A stretch of DNA of 64,000 nt from a bacterium UBP11_UBA4055 (GCA_002382735.1 DFZN01000031.1:18025-82024); one strand, 5' to 3'; positions 34,824 through 44,392 are shown, counted from the stretch's first letter. Translations and numbers: made by a program. The notes: generated from the letters alone by a model not told the origin.

Positions 34824-35840
34824 TCAAACAAGTCCGAGTTCGTTCTTATCATATCTCCTTGAAAAATGCCTGTATCCGAGCTCTGTTACTATTCGACCCC
34901 TCTGTGTTCTCTGTATAAAACCTTCCTGAATCAGAAAAGGCTCATAAACCTCCTCGATTGTATCAGATTCTTCTCCTACTACGACAGCAATATTTTTTAT
35001 TCCGACCGGGCCGCCGTTGAACTTATCGATCATGGAGAGGATTATCGCCCTGTCCATTTCATCAAGACCTCTTTCGTCTATCTCTAGTGAAACAAGAGCC
35101 TCACAGGCAATGTCTTTTGTAATCATTGAAGAATGCTTCACAAGCGCGAAATCCCTTATCCTTCTTAAAAGCCTTATTGCTATTCTCGGTGTGCCTCTTG
35201 ATCTTTTAGATATTTCTTTGGCGGCCGGGTCGTCGATCTTTATATTCAGAATCGAAGATGACCGCTGAATTATTTGGTAGATATCGTCTGAAGTATAATA
35301 ACTCATCCTGCATGAAACTCCGAATCTTGCTCTTAACGGAGATGTAAGATTTCCTGCTCTGGTAGTAGCGCCTATGAGAGTGAATTTCGGAAGTTGAAGC
35401 TGAACGCTGTTAGCGGAAGGCCCGCTGCTGAGCATTATGTCAATAGTATAATCCTCCATTGCGGGATATAAATACTCTTCGATAACCGGGGACAGCCTGT
35501 GTATCTCGTCAATGAAAAGCACATCCCTGTCCTTCAGGTTTGTGAGGAGACCCGCAAGATCTGCCGCTTTTTCCAAAACAGGACCTGAAGTAACCTTAAT
35601 ATCCACTCCAAGCTCATTAGCTATTAAATGCGCAAGTGTTGTTTTGCCAAGTCCGGGTGGACCGTGAAGTATTGTATGATCAAGGCTGTCATTTCTGATC
35701 TTGGCGGATTCGACAAAAACCCTAAGATTGTCCTTGATTTTTTCCTGACCGACGAAATCTTCGAACTGAAGAGGTCTCAGCGATCTTTCTATCTCGTTAT
35801 CTTCCCTCAATTCCGAACCTGTTAAAATGGTTTCTCTCAA
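34824..35840 (-). CDS. ruvB: Holliday junction helicase subunit RuvB
   Basis: 338 residues. L-R-P-L-Q-F-E-D-F-V-G-Q at the N-terminus, Walker A G-P-P-G-L-G-K-T-T, Walker B L-F-I-D-E-I-H-R-L, sensor I-G-A-T-T-R-A-G and the winged-helix end (F-I-Q-R-T-Q-R-G-R-I-V-T) are all in place. It drives branch migration with RuvA, which is not in the window. The start is TTG with GGAG 5 bases upstream. ruvB and queA adjacent is a common bacterial arrangement. Confidence 0.96.
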   Translation of the reverse strand: MRETILTGSELREDNEIERSLRPLQFEDFVGQEKIKDNLRVFVESAKIRNDSLDHTILHGPPGLGKTTLAHLIANELGVDIKVTSGPVLEKAADLAGLLTNLKDRDVLFIDEIHRLSPVIEEYLYPAMEDYTIDIMLSSGPSANSVQLQLPKFTLIGATTRAGNLTSPLRARFGVSCRMSYYTSDDIYQIIQRSSSILNIKIDDPAAKEISKRSRGTPRIAIRLLRRIRDFALVKHSSMITKDIACEALVSLEIDERGLDEMDRAIILSMIDKFNGGPVGIKNIAVVVGEESDTIEEVYEPFLIQEGFIQRTQRGRIVTELGYRHFSRRYDKNELGLV

Positions 35841-35862
35841 TTTAACTCCAGAGACTTTATTG

Positions 35863-35871
35863 ATTATATCA
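35863..35871 (-). promoter_or_regulatory. Extended -10 promoter candidate for ruvB-queA
   Basis: Minus strand TGATATAAT, an extended -10 box (TGnTATAAT), about 25 bases before the TTG of ruvB. No good -35 box at 17 bases. Confidence 0.4.
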
Positions 35872-35973
35872 CTTACAGATGCACATTACTTAAGTAATAT
35901 TCATAAAATTATAAAATAAATCTCAAGTTTGCAAGCACTATTACATATTTTTACGATAGAAAAAAACCGGATT

Positions 35974-36375
35974 TTATCTGAATAAAGCTTTTATACTTCC
36001 CCATGTAGCGCTAATACCTGAAGTCTCGATTGTGACACTTACGCTTTCAGAAGCTTTTTCGTTCCCGTCATAATCAGCTACAACTATTCTGTAATATAAT
36101 TTCGTTCCTTTTGAATGAGGGCTCAGGTCTATAATCGTGTATGAGTAAGACGATCCCTGAGCAGTTTGAGTAGTAAACGGATGGAAAGAAACATTATCAG
36201 AAGATTTTTCAACTCTAAACTCTCTGACATTGAGTTCAACGCCGCTTTGCCACTGTATTCTGACGACTCCTCCGGAATACTCTGCTTTTAAATCAAGAAC
36301 TTCCGTTGAAGCAAAAATGAACGATACCATCACTAAAATATATAACCCAGCGTTTCTCAATGTTCTCCCGCGCAT
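35974..36375 (-). CDS. Small secreted fibronectin type III-like protein
   Basis: 133 residues from the ATG at 36375. A signal peptide (L-Y-I-L-V-M-V-S-F-I-F-A-S) precedes one FN3-like beta-sandwich (L-K-A-E-Y-S-G-G-V-V-R-I-Q-W, V-R-E-F-R-V-E-K-S, L-Y-Y-R-I-V-V-A-D-Y-D). The GTG at 36402 that would lengthen it lies within the promoter, so it cannot be the start. The predicted leader is only about 11 bases and lacks a clear ribosome binding site. Role unknown; a surface or periplasmic adhesion/scaffold part is possible. Confidence 0.7.
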   Translation of the reverse strand: MRGRTLRNAGLYILVMVSFIFASTEVLDLKAEYSGGVVRIQWQSGVELNVREFRVEKSSDNVSFHPFTTQTAQGSSYSYTIIDLSPHSKGTKLYYRIVVADYDGNEKASESVSVTIETSGISATWGSIKALFR

Positions 36376-36392
36376 TAAACCGTCTGAAACAA

Positions 36393-36421
36393 AAGATACC
36401 ACTAAATTCTTTTTATGTCAA
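36393..36421 (-). promoter_or_regulatory. Strong promoter for the FN3-like gene
   Basis: Minus strand TTGACA (36421-36416), exactly 17 bases, TATCTT (36398-36393). It decides the gene start: transcription begins near 36386, upstream of ATG 36375 but downstream of GTG 36402. Confidence 0.7.
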
Positions 36422-36454
36422 GTTCAAATTAATAAAAAAAAATAAAACTAAAAA

Positions 36455-37834
36455 TCATTTGGCAATTATAAGTATCTCTTTCTGAATCAGATTCTGCTTA
36501 TTAATAAATTCGATCTTACAAATCTGATCCTTTTTGAGCAGTCTGATATCACCCGATGAAACCAGAGATTTCGGCAGTATGTAAACTTCTGTAAAGCTGT
36601 TAAGACCGACCTGCTTTGGTCTGATAGTAATATAATCCGTAACCGCAAAATCAACCCTTGACGAATAGTCAAGTCCTGTTGTTTTCTCCATTTTAACACC
36701 GTCCCATACGGAATCCGATATTATACCTCTTTCAATAGCGAAATTATATGACAGAAGTTTATATTTGACAGAATTCAGCTCACTTATCAGTTCTTCTTTC
36801 TTTATAACTTCTTCTTTCAGCTGTCGGTTCTTTGTGTCAAGTTCCCCGATCTTGTTCCTTTCACTCTCAAGCTCCTCAACCCTTGCCTGCGTGGTTTTAA
36901 GATCTGTTTCGAGTTGTTTCTGGATATTTCTAAGCTCAATTTTTTCCTGTTCGAGACCAAGTATCCTGTCCTGAAAAGCCTGCTGAGCGAATTTTTTTAT
37001 TTCATTAGGCGATTTATCAGCCTCTCCCCTAGTAATAAATGAGCCGTAAAATCCGTTCTCATAAAAATTCCATACATAAAGACCTTCGTATGTGTAATCA
37101 AAAATATTTACGCTTTCAATTACATTTTTAGCCTGATCCGGAGACAATCCCTTTTTCGCTGTCAGAAAGTCGTATGCGATCTGCTCGTGTCCCTTGGACC
37201 TTGTCATGACAACCGGAGCTTCAAGTCCCTTATTTTTAGCACGGATATCATCCTGTATGGCTTTTAGTTCCTTGTCTGACTTCATTATTGTGCTTATCTT
37301 GTCTTTTATACCGGGATTCCCCTCTTTGGCTGACTGTTCGGAAAGAAACTGCATTGACTGTTCGGTCAGAACCTTATCATTAGCGGGGTCTATTTCAATA
37401 TCCTGATATTTTTCATTCTGTTTAAGTTCATTGACAATCTTTTCTATCTCGATCATTTTTTGGCTTTTTTTAACATTTAGCTTCTCGACTTCAGCAATCA
37501 GACTTTTATATTTGTTAAATTTATCCTCAGCTTTTGGTATGAGGCTGTACGCAAATATTATAAGTGAAGTAAGTATGAGCGTGGATACAGCTACATACAT
37601 TACAATAACTTTTTTATCGATCTTCTTTACATATTCTCCGGAAAGAGGGTCATCATCATTTTCGAAGACATATCCGGATTCAGCTCCCTGCTGAACCTTA
37701 TCGAATATCGCCTTTTCTTTTTCATCAAGTATTTTACTTCTGAACTTACCGTAAATACTCTCACCTTCTGCATTTTCACGGTTGTTCAGCAGATCACGCT
37801 TTGTGCCTTTACTTTTATCATCGCTCATAAGCAA
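36455..37834 (-). CDS. Single-helix inner-membrane protein with periplasmic coiled coil, unrecognised
   Basis: 459 residues. A charged cytoplasmic N-terminus of about 75 residues, one membrane helix (V-I-V-M-Y-V-A-V-S-T-L-I-L-T-S-L-I-I-F-A), then a periplasmic region. The middle contains a segment recalling a diverged LysM domain (L-S-P-D-Q-A-K-N-V-I-E-S-V-N ... Y-E-G-L-Y-V-W-N-F-Y). A heptad coiled coil of about 80 residues follows (L-E-Q-E-K-I-E-L-R-N-I-Q-K-Q-L), then a C-terminal beta-rich domain. I do not recognise the family. As the last gene of the surA/bamD operon it probably works in the envelope. Confidence 0.7.
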   Translation of the reverse strand: MLMSDDKSKGTKRDLLNNRENAEGESIYGKFRSKILDEKEKAIFDKVQQGAESGYVFENDDDPLSGEYVKKIDKKVIVMYVAVSTLILTSLIIFAYSLIPKAEDKFNKYKSLIAEVEKLNVKKSQKMIEIEKIVNELKQNEKYQDIEIDPANDKVLTEQSMQFLSEQSAKEGNPGIKDKISTIMKSDKELKAIQDDIRAKNKGLEAPVVMTRSKGHEQIAYDFLTAKKGLSPDQAKNVIESVNIFDYTYEGLYVWNFYENGFYGSFITRGEADKSPNEIKKFAQQAFQDRILGLEQEKIELRNIQKQLETDLKTTQARVEELESERNKIGELDTKNRQLKEEVIKKEELISELNSVKYKLLSYNFAIERGIISDSVWDGVKMEKTTGLDYSSRVDFAVTDYITIRPKQVGLNSFTEVYILPKSLVSSGDIRLLKKDQICKIEFINKQNLIQKEILIIAK

Positions 37835-37841
37835 ACCATAT

Positions 37842-38435
37842 CTATTTCATTGTCAATTTATACAATCCGTTATCGCTAATATAATGTCTAACTTCCTCAA
37901 TTACAAGATATTTAATATCAATTTTTTTGGACACCATTTCTCTTATGACCGTCGAAGATATATCAATTTTCGGGCATAATTTGCTGACAGAATAAGCAGA
38001 TCTATCAATTTTAGAAATATTTTTAATCGCAGGCCTGTCTGCAATTATTATATTAGTGTTGCCTAAAATATATTCGTAATTCTTCCATTTCCCTATATTC
38101 GCAAAAGAATCATAGCCTAATATCAGCTCAAGTTCTTCATCAGGATATTGTCTCCTGAAATGTTCAATCGTTTCATAGGTGAAGACCGGCCTTTTTTTTT
38201 CAGCTTCAAAAGTACACAATTCAAAACCGCTGCGGTCCTTTATTGATAATTCGATCATTTTCAATCTGTGCTCTATGCCTGTAATGGTAGTCATTTCTTT
38301 GAATGGAGAAATAAAATTAGGTATGAAAAACAACTTCTCAAGACCGAACTCCTGAAACAGGATGTTCGCAACTATCAGATGGGCAAGATGGACAGGATCG
38401 AACGATCCTCCGAACAAGCCTATTCTATCTGACAT
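37842..38435 (-). CDS. nadD: Nicotinate-nucleotide adenylyltransferase NadD
   Basis: 197 residues. The nucleotidyltransferase start G-L-F-G-G-S-F-D-P-V-H-L-A-H, the F-I-P-N ... P-F-K-E segment (phosphate and nicotinate contacts), L-I-L-G-Y-D-S-F-A-N-I-G-K-W and the C-terminal I-S-S-T-V-I-R-E-M motif fit NadD. It makes deamido-NAD in NAD synthesis. Its start overlaps bamD by 11 bases, an odd metabolic member of an envelope operon. Confidence 0.93.
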   Translation of the reverse strand: MSDRIGLFGGSFDPVHLAHLIVANILFQEFGLEKLFFIPNFISPFKEMTTITGIEHRLKMIELSIKDRSGFELCTFEAEKKRPVFTYETIEHFRRQYPDEELELILGYDSFANIGKWKNYEYILGNTNIIIADRPAIKNISKIDRSAYSVSKLCPKIDISSTVIREMVSKKIDIKYLVIEEVRHYISDNGLYKLTMK

Positions 38436-39132
38436 CTTTGTTTTTCAATTCGTTAAATTTAGCCATAAATATCTGATAATTATACTCGTCTTCCATTTCA
38501 AGATAAGCCTGTGATATCTTTTCAAGAGATGCCGGATAGTAGGATGTATCGTAATACTTATCAATTACTTCTGAAAAATACACTTTGGCGGCTCTGGGCT
38601 GATCAAGTTTCAGGTAAAGATTCCCTGCCTCAAATTCCTTTCTGGCCAGTTTTTCTCTCAGTTCTGTAATTCTTAATGATACTTCATTTACGAAAATTCC
38701 TTCCGGAAAAAGATCAAGATAAAGCTGATATTTAGATATGGCTTTACCGGTTTCTGTCTGGTCAAGTGTATATCTCGGAGACAGATTATAGTAACATTCA
38801 GCGTCGTTGTAATATGATTCCTCAACGAGTTTAGATTCCGGAAAATTCTCGGTAAGCCTTATAAACTCAAAAGAAGAAGAGTAATACTCACTAAGATGAT
38901 AATGGGATTTAGCTATCATGAACTGAACTGAGTCTATCCCGTTCTCACCGCCATAATTAAGTATGATCCTGTTCAGATCGGTCAAAGCATCAGTGTAGTT
39001 TTCTCTGCCGTATTTTTCTTTGGCTATCCTGAAGCTCTTTTCAAATCCTGCGTCCTTAACATTCAGTTCTTTTGTACAGGATTGGATCAATAAAGCCATC
39101 AATATAAATATGTACAACCCGGATCTGATCAT
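38425..39132 (-). CDS. bamD: BamD-like outer-membrane assembly lipoprotein
   Basis: 235 residues. Signal peptide with lipobox L-L-I-Q-S-C gives an N-terminal lipid anchor. The rest is TPR-like helices (Y-G-R-E-N-Y-T-D-A-L-T-D-L-N-R-I-I; P-E-S-K-L-V-E-E-S-Y-Y-N-D-A; A-K-V-Y-F-S-E-V-I-D-K-Y-Y-D-T) matching BamD/YfiO. BamD is the essential lipoprotein partner of BamA, which lies at 54122. It shares one base with the preceding propeller gene (TAATG). Confidence 0.88.
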   Translation of the reverse strand: MIRSGLYIFILMALLIQSCTKELNVKDAGFEKSFRIAKEKYGRENYTDALTDLNRIILNYGGENGIDSVQFMIAKSHYHLSEYYSSSFEFIRLTENFPESKLVEESYYNDAECYYNLSPRYTLDQTETGKAISKYQLYLDLFPEGIFVNEVSLRITELREKLARKEFEAGNLYLKLDQPRAAKVYFSEVIDKYYDTSYYPASLEKISQAYLEMEDEYNYQIFMAKFNELKNKDVR

Positions 39133-41681
39133 TATCTTCTTCCCCTTCTGCCTGACGATTGAGTCTCGATCTTTTCAAATACATCTTCGCTTATCTCAGA
39201 ATCGTCATCATATTCTTCATATTCCTCATCCTCATACTCATCGTCTTCATACTCATCTTTGGAAGCCACAGTTTTTTCTTCGGGTTTATTTTCTTCCACT
39301 TTCTTTTTGTCATCCAATTTAGCCTGATCCGCTTTTTTTGTCTGTAATGATGCGATCTCTCCCAGAATGCCGGTTTTGCCGTCGTTCAATCCTTTGATCT
39401 TCTTTGTCAGATCAGATATGTTTTTGTTCTCCTCATCATAAACTTTGTCAAGCTGATCAAGCTCTTTCTCAAGTTCAGCAAGTTTATCTTTGTAATTACT
39501 CAGCTCGGAATTTTTCGCCGTAATAGTTGACTGCAAATCTTTTTGCTCTGACTGGGCTTTATCGGCAATAAGTTTTTCAACAGACTTGGCGGATTCTGAT
39601 TTCTGATTAATCATTTTTGTCAACTGATCCTCAAGCTTAGTAAGTTCAATGCCGTCCAGAGTTACTTTCTTTTCCAGTCCATCGATCTCCGTGTCCAAAG
39701 AACTTTTTTTAATTTCAAGTTCGCTAAGCTGAGCCATAAAACTGCTCAGTTTATTTTCTGTCTGAAGAGTTTTTGTTTTTTCGATCTTAAGGTCACTGAT
39801 CGTTGTGTTAAGCTTGGCGATCTGATCATTATAGTCAGTGTATGTTTTCTCAAGCTGATCAAGCTTATCCTTCTCGGTTATGATCTGATTCTCGAGTTCA
39901 AGCATTTCATTTTCCAGTCTGAGAACATCATTTCTATACTTTGTTACTTCAGCCTGCTTAAGAACTATCTCTTTCTCGCCTAAAAGCTTCTGTGTCTGCA
40001 TTTCGCGTAAAGAATTGATCTTTTCAAGAAGAGAGTTTTTCTCGTCAAGAAGTTCGTTTGACTGACGGGTAAGGTTTCTGATATTATTGTCATTCTCTTC
40101 GAAAACAATATTCTCGGATGCGATCTTGTTTTCGATCTTTGAAGCTTCTGTTTCCAAAAGACTGATCTTTTTTTCTAATTCCTGTATTTTCACGGAGTTG
40201 TCTGGTTTCTTCACGACCTGAGCTACATCTTCTTCTTCACCACCGTAATCATCAAAAGAATCGTCGAAAGATTCATCATCTGAATATTCGTCAGATGCGG
40301 CCATATCGCCCGAATCCATTTCCGCTTTTCTGCCAGCAACATCCTGTTTTTCTCCCTCGCTGAGTATAACTTCGACATCGGATACAGTTATTGAGGACAA
40401 TGCTTTGCTCTTTGCGTAATAAGAGGTTGAAATATAATACAGCTCATTCCCGATTAATATCGGAAAATCAGTGTCAATATCTTTCTTAAAATCTATCATT
40501 TGGGCATAATTTTTATCTGATGACCTCCACATATTTATATCAACGAGATAAAGTGAAGGAATATTGTTATGCCATTTAGGAAGTATGATGTTATTATCGT
40601 TAATCATAAAAAGAGAATTTCTCGTAGTAACGATATCGTTAACAAGAATATCGGTCTTTGGATTGGTCTGCAGATATACAGAAAATTTATTACCTGTCTT
40701 CTCGATCCTTGCAAAATGGAGATTGACCTGATTCATTTTATCGTCGATAAAACTCTGCGGTGTTCTGAGAAGGCTGAGTGCTTTCATATAAAAAAGCTGC
40801 GAGCCTGTGTTACTCCATCTGTACGGGTAGCTCCTGTAACCGTCAAGATTATCTACGACAACTATTTCAGATGTAGGAAGATTAATTATGCTGATAGAAT
40901 ATTCATGGTAGTATTCTTCACCCTTTTTTTTCTGGCTTTTGTATGATATGAACGCAACCAGATCTTTATCCGAAGGAGAACATAAAGGATTAAGCTGGTC
41001 AAAGCGTTTATCCAGCACCGTTTCAAATTCCACATCTTTGAATTTGAAATCTTTATAGCCGAAAATATCTTTGATCATTGTAATATTGTAAGTCCTGTTG
41101 TATTTGGCTTTTTTATCTCTTTTAATAATTCTTCTTGAGAAAAATACTCTGTCACCGGTCATATCAAATGTGGGATCGATCAGGTATGATTTTTCATTTT
41201 TCGTATCTTCGTCAAGGCTGATCCTGTATCCGTTCACGGCATAATTATTTATAAGTTCCGGAACAACTACCCTGCATATATATATCTGCTCCCTGCCACC
41301 CATTCCGTTCCCGAAAAAAACGAACCAGTTTTTGTAGGGATGCCATTGGAGACCGATGTCTTTGATGTAATATCTTTTCTTTGTTTTGGAGCTCCCTCCG
41401 GCATAAGCTTCAGACGAAACCTGAAAAATATTCCTGGTTTCAATATTGAACAGAAACAATTTTATTGTAGGGTCGTTATCGTATGTAACCTCGAAGCTCA
41501 CCAGATTATTATCAAAAGGGGCTACTTGCAGATTCTGTATGAACCCACCGCCAATCTGTTCGACTTCCGCACTGAGCAGCTCTGTAACATCCTTTACAGT
41601 GATCTCCGAGGACGAAAGAGACGAAACGGCCGCTGAAAGTACAAGAATAACTATTTTTAATATTTTCGATGAAGCCGGCAT
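39132..41681 (-). CDS. Secreted beta-propeller plus long coiled-coil protein with acidic tail
   Basis: 849 residues. Signal peptide (I-L-K-I-V-I-L-V-L-S-A-A-V-S-S-L-S-S), then about 400 residues resembling a TolB/PD40 beta-propeller (N-N-L-V-S-F-E-V-T-Y, G-D-R-V-F-F-S-R-R, D-L-V-A-F-I-S-Y). An Asp/Glu/Ser-rich linker near residues 455-485 and a heptad coiled coil of about 290 residues (I-Q-E-L-E-K-K-I-S-L-L-E-T-E-A) follow, then a very acidic tail and a basic end (G-R-R-G-R-R). I recognise no named family with this layout. It is translated between surA and bamD (15-base gap, 1-base overlap), so a role in outer-membrane assembly or tethering is likely but unproven. Confidence 0.75.
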   Translation of the reverse strand: MPASSKILKIVILVLSAAVSSLSSSEITVKDVTELLSAEVEQIGGGFIQNLQVAPFDNNLVSFEVTYDNDPTIKLFLFNIETRNIFQVSSEAYAGGSSKTKKRYYIKDIGLQWHPYKNWFVFFGNGMGGREQIYICRVVVPELINNYAVNGYRISLDEDTKNEKSYLIDPTFDMTGDRVFFSRRIIKRDKKAKYNRTYNITMIKDIFGYKDFKFKDVEFETVLDKRFDQLNPLCSPSDKDLVAFISYKSQKKKGEEYYHEYSISIINLPTSEIVVVDNLDGYRSYPYRWSNTGSQLFYMKALSLLRTPQSFIDDKMNQVNLHFARIEKTGNKFSVYLQTNPKTDILVNDIVTTRNSLFMINDNNIILPKWHNNIPSLYLVDINMWRSSDKNYAQMIDFKKDIDTDFPILIGNELYYISTSYYAKSKALSSITVSDVEVILSEGEKQDVAGRKAEMDSGDMAASDEYSDDESFDDSFDDYGGEEEDVAQVVKKPDNSVKIQELEKKISLLETEASKIENKIASENIVFEENDNNIRNLTRQSNELLDEKNSLLEKINSLREMQTQKLLGEKEIVLKQAEVTKYRNDVLRLENEMLELENQIITEKDKLDQLEKTYTDYNDQIAKLNTTISDLKIEKTKTLQTENKLSSFMAQLSELEIKKSSLDTEIDGLEKKVTLDGIELTKLEDQLTKMINQKSESAKSVEKLIADKAQSEQKDLQSTITAKNSELSNYKDKLAELEKELDQLDKVYDEENKNISDLTKKIKGLNDGKTGILGEIASLQTKKADQAKLDDKKKVEENKPEEKTVASKDEYEDDEYEDEEYEEYDDDSEISEDVFEKIETQSSGRRGRR

Positions 41682-41696
41682 TTACATTACCTAAAT

Positions 41697-42971
41697 TTAA
41701 TTCCTGACATCAATATAAACATTTTTCTTCAATTCATCAATCCATTTCTTAAGCTGTTCGCGCCCCTTTTTTTCCTGAGCGAAATTCTTTAGTACATTAT
41801 AATCCGTCTCAAGGGTTATTTCATGATCTTTCTTCCTATCCGAGATCTTGTACAAGTAATATCCGTCATCCTCCTTTATAGGATCGCTTATAAATCCTAT
41901 CGGGGCTTCAGAAAATAATGCTGAATATTTTTTATCCATCTCTTCTATCTCCATTGAACCGATACTGCCGTCAAGATATTTTGTCTTTTCGTCGCCGCTG
42001 TATTTTCTGACCGCTTCCTCAAAAGTCATTTTTTTATTCAGAACAGAATCTCTCAGGTTTATGGAGAATTGATATGCCGTAGAATCACTTTCCACATTTT
42101 TTTCGGGAACTATGAGTATGTGCGAAGTGTTTATTTTTTCACCTATCTTTTCTTTTAGCATGATCAGATGATATCCGAACGGACTTTTTACCGGATCCGA
42201 AATCTCACCTGGATTCATATTGTAAGCCGCTCTTTCGTAATCCGCCACAAGATCTCCCCTGCTTGTAAATCCTATACTGCCCTCTTTTGATCTCGAAGCC
42301 TCATCGTGAGAATATTTTTCTGCAGCCTGACCAAAAGTCATCTCTTCTCTTTCGATCCTTGATTTCAGATCTCTTAAAAAATCTACAGATCTTGTTTCAC
42401 CGAGCGCTTTATCCGAAAATCGAACGACCAGCTGGCTAAGTTCTACGGAAGCCTTGACAGGAGGAAGCGAGTCCTTGTAAGTCCTGTAGAATTGTTCTAC
42501 ATCATCTCTGCTTACAGATATCTTACGGATCTGTTTGTTCTTTATTTTTTCAATGAACAGACTTTTCTTTATATCCGACCTGTACTGTTTTTTCAGATCG
42601 CTCACTGACATTTTGTATATCTGTTCGAATTTCTCCTCGCTTCCGACCTGTTGAATTATCGAACTGATCCTGTTATCAAGTACCCTCTGGACCTCATCGT
42701 CCGAAACGCTGATCGTTGAGTCCTTGAGGGCTGCATAGTAAAGAACTTTACTTGATATCAACTCGTTCATTACCGTCTCTCTGAAAGATTCCTCATCGAA
42801 ACCGAATCTTGTCTGGTACTTCTGGTGCTCGACAAGCTGGTCTATCTCGCTTTGAAGAATTATTTCGTCACCTACTACGGCTATTATTCTGTCGATCACA
42901 TCCGGATGCAAAGGCAAAATTGGAATAATTATCATTATCATCAGATATTTCAAAAAAAACTTGTGTTTCAA
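41697..42971 (-). CDS. surA: Periplasmic chaperone / peptidyl-prolyl isomerase SurA
   Basis: 424 residues, the usual size. Signal peptide, SurA N-terminal chaperone domain (D-R-I-I-A-V-V-G-D-E-I-I-L-Q-S-E-I), then two parvulin domains: the first with S-R-S-K-E-G-S-I-G-F-T-S-R-G and S-P-F-G-Y-H-L-I, the second with T-S-H-I-L-I-V and Y-L-D-G-S-I-G-S. It carries unfolded outer-membrane proteins across the periplasm to BAM. TTG start with AAGG 7 bases upstream. Third gene of the operon. Confidence 0.92.
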   Translation of the reverse strand: MKHKFFLKYLMIMIIIPILPLHPDVIDRIIAVVGDEIILQSEIDQLVEHQKYQTRFGFDEESFRETVMNELISSKVLYYAALKDSTISVSDDEVQRVLDNRISSIIQQVGSEEKFEQIYKMSVSDLKKQYRSDIKKSLFIEKIKNKQIRKISVSRDDVEQFYRTYKDSLPPVKASVELSQLVVRFSDKALGETRSVDFLRDLKSRIEREEMTFGQAAEKYSHDEASRSKEGSIGFTSRGDLVADYERAAYNMNPGEISDPVKSPFGYHLIMLKEKIGEKINTSHILIVPEKNVESDSTAYQFSINLRDSVLNKKMTFEEAVRKYSGDEKTKYLDGSIGSMEIEEMDKKYSALFSEAPIGFISDPIKEDDGYYLYKISDRKKDHEITLETDYNVLKNFAQEKKGREQLKKWIDELKKNVYIDVRN

Positions 42972-42982
42972 ATTCGCACCTT

Positions 42983-44392
42983 CTAATTGTTTGTTAGTTT
43001 GACCCCATATTTCTTAAAAAGTTCATTCTTATGCCTATCCGTGAACTCCTCTTTTTTCAATGAAATTAGTCTTCTCTTGACGATCTCTTCGACATATTCG
43101 AATTTGTAAAGCATCGGTTCCTGAACCTGAGTTACTTTTATAACTGAGATCGCTTTCTGCTGAATTATCAGGTCTGAAATATCTCCTTCTTTCATTTTTG
43201 AAGCGGTCTTACCTATCATCGCATAATCATCCTCAAAAATGAAACCCAGTTCCCCATCCTTCGAATAAGGTCTTGGATAGAACTTGGCATATTTTTCGAA
43301 TTCTTCCCCTGAAAGTATTTTCTGTCTTATGTTTTCGAGTTCGATGGCCACATTGATTTTATTGTTCTCATCAATATCGTCTTCGTTATTGTATTCTTTG
43401 AATATCTCGAACACCCACATTTTCCTTCTGCTCCAGAGAGTACGGTCATCTTTGTTCTCGATGTAGTAGTCGATCATTTCTTCTTTAGTAGGTACAAATT
43501 TTTCGCCGGAATAAATTACATCCCGATATATTCTGGAAGCCAGATACTTCATCTGGTCATGAGTTTCATTTACAACATCTTCTCTTTTGAAATAACCTTT
43601 TTTTTCGGCTTCAGACGAAAGGATCGAATTTATTATTGATCCGTCAACAAGCCTTTTCAGAATTTTCGGGTTTGAGAGGTCCTTCATACGCCATGGCTTA
43701 ACACCTTTCAAAGGTTCCAGCAGTTTGCTTGCGTAGATTTTCTCTTCATTCCATGTGATGAGGACTTCATTTGGCATATTCTTTTTTAACTCTCTGCTGA
43801 ATTCTTCCGTATTATCCGTCTTGATCGAGGCTATCTTCCTAAAGATATCTTCATTATAAACTACATTGTAAGCTGAGCTTAGACTGTCGATATATTTGTC
43901 GAGGTAACTTCTTATCTCCTGATACTTCTCTTTCTTGATCAGGTCGGATATTTCAGCTTTATTCTCAGAAAGGTCAAGTTCTTTTATTTTTTCCTTATTC
44001 TGAGAACAGTAATCTTCAATCTTTCCCTGAGAAAGGTATCTGTCTAAGATCAGGTCATCCTTCAGTTTTATGGCCGCGTTCTTTTTCAATAAAGCTTCAT
44101 AGTTCTTTCTGTATTCGCCTGTATTCAATACACTTGGTATATCAGCCTCCCTCTGAAGCAGCAGCTCATAAACATGATCTTCTATTATCTTTGATCTCTC
44201 TGCATGAGTCATTATCTTCCTGTCTCTGACGGACGCGGGATATCCGAAAACCTGAAACTCGGTAACTGAATCATCACCGATTTTTGCTACTTCGATATTG
44301 TCAGTGAAAGGCGTCAGAACTCCATCTTGAGAATAAATTTCAGGAACAAAAAGAAATAGCAATACTGATATACAAAATACAGTTTTTCTCAT
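42983..44392 (-). CDS. SurA/PpiC-like periplasmic protein with a diverged parvulin domain
   Basis: 469 residues with a signal peptide (residues 1-21). A SurA-type helical N-terminal half is followed by one parvulin-like domain near residues 325-420 (G-E-E-F-E-K-Y-A-K-F-Y-P-R-P-Y-S-K-D-G-E-L-G-F). The usual histidine-rich active-site strand reads R-K-M-W-V-F-E-I, so isomerase activity is doubtful and a pure chaperone role is likely. It shares one base with the upstream PpiC lipoprotein gene (TAATG) and is 11 bases before surA. Confidence 0.8.
   Translation of the reverse strand: MRKTVFCISVLLFLFVPEIYSQDGVLTPFTDNIEVAKIGDDSVTEFQVFGYPASVRDRKIMTHAERSKIIEDHVYELLLQREADIPSVLNTGEYRKNYEALLKKNAAIKLKDDLILDRYLSQGKIEDYCSQNKEKIKELDLSENKAEISDLIKKEKYQEIRSYLDKYIDSLSSAYNVVYNEDIFRKIASIKTDNTEEFSRELKKNMPNEVLITWNEEKIYASKLLEPLKGVKPWRMKDLSNPKILKRLVDGSIINSILSSEAEKKGYFKREDVVNETHDQMKYLASRIYRDVIYSGEKFVPTKEEMIDYYIENKDDRTLWSRRKMWVFEIFKEYNNEDDIDENNKINVAIELENIRQKILSGEEFEKYAKFYPRPYSKDGELGFIFEDDYAMIGKTASKMKEGDISDLIIQQKAISVIKVTQVQEPMLYKFEYVEEIVKRRLISLKKEEFTDRHKNELFKKYGVKLTNN

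Noticed and set aside
36375..36402. GTG start at 36402 for the FN3-like protein
   Set aside because: It lies in the promoter spacer upstream of the expected transcription start; ATG 36375 gives a clean signal peptide.
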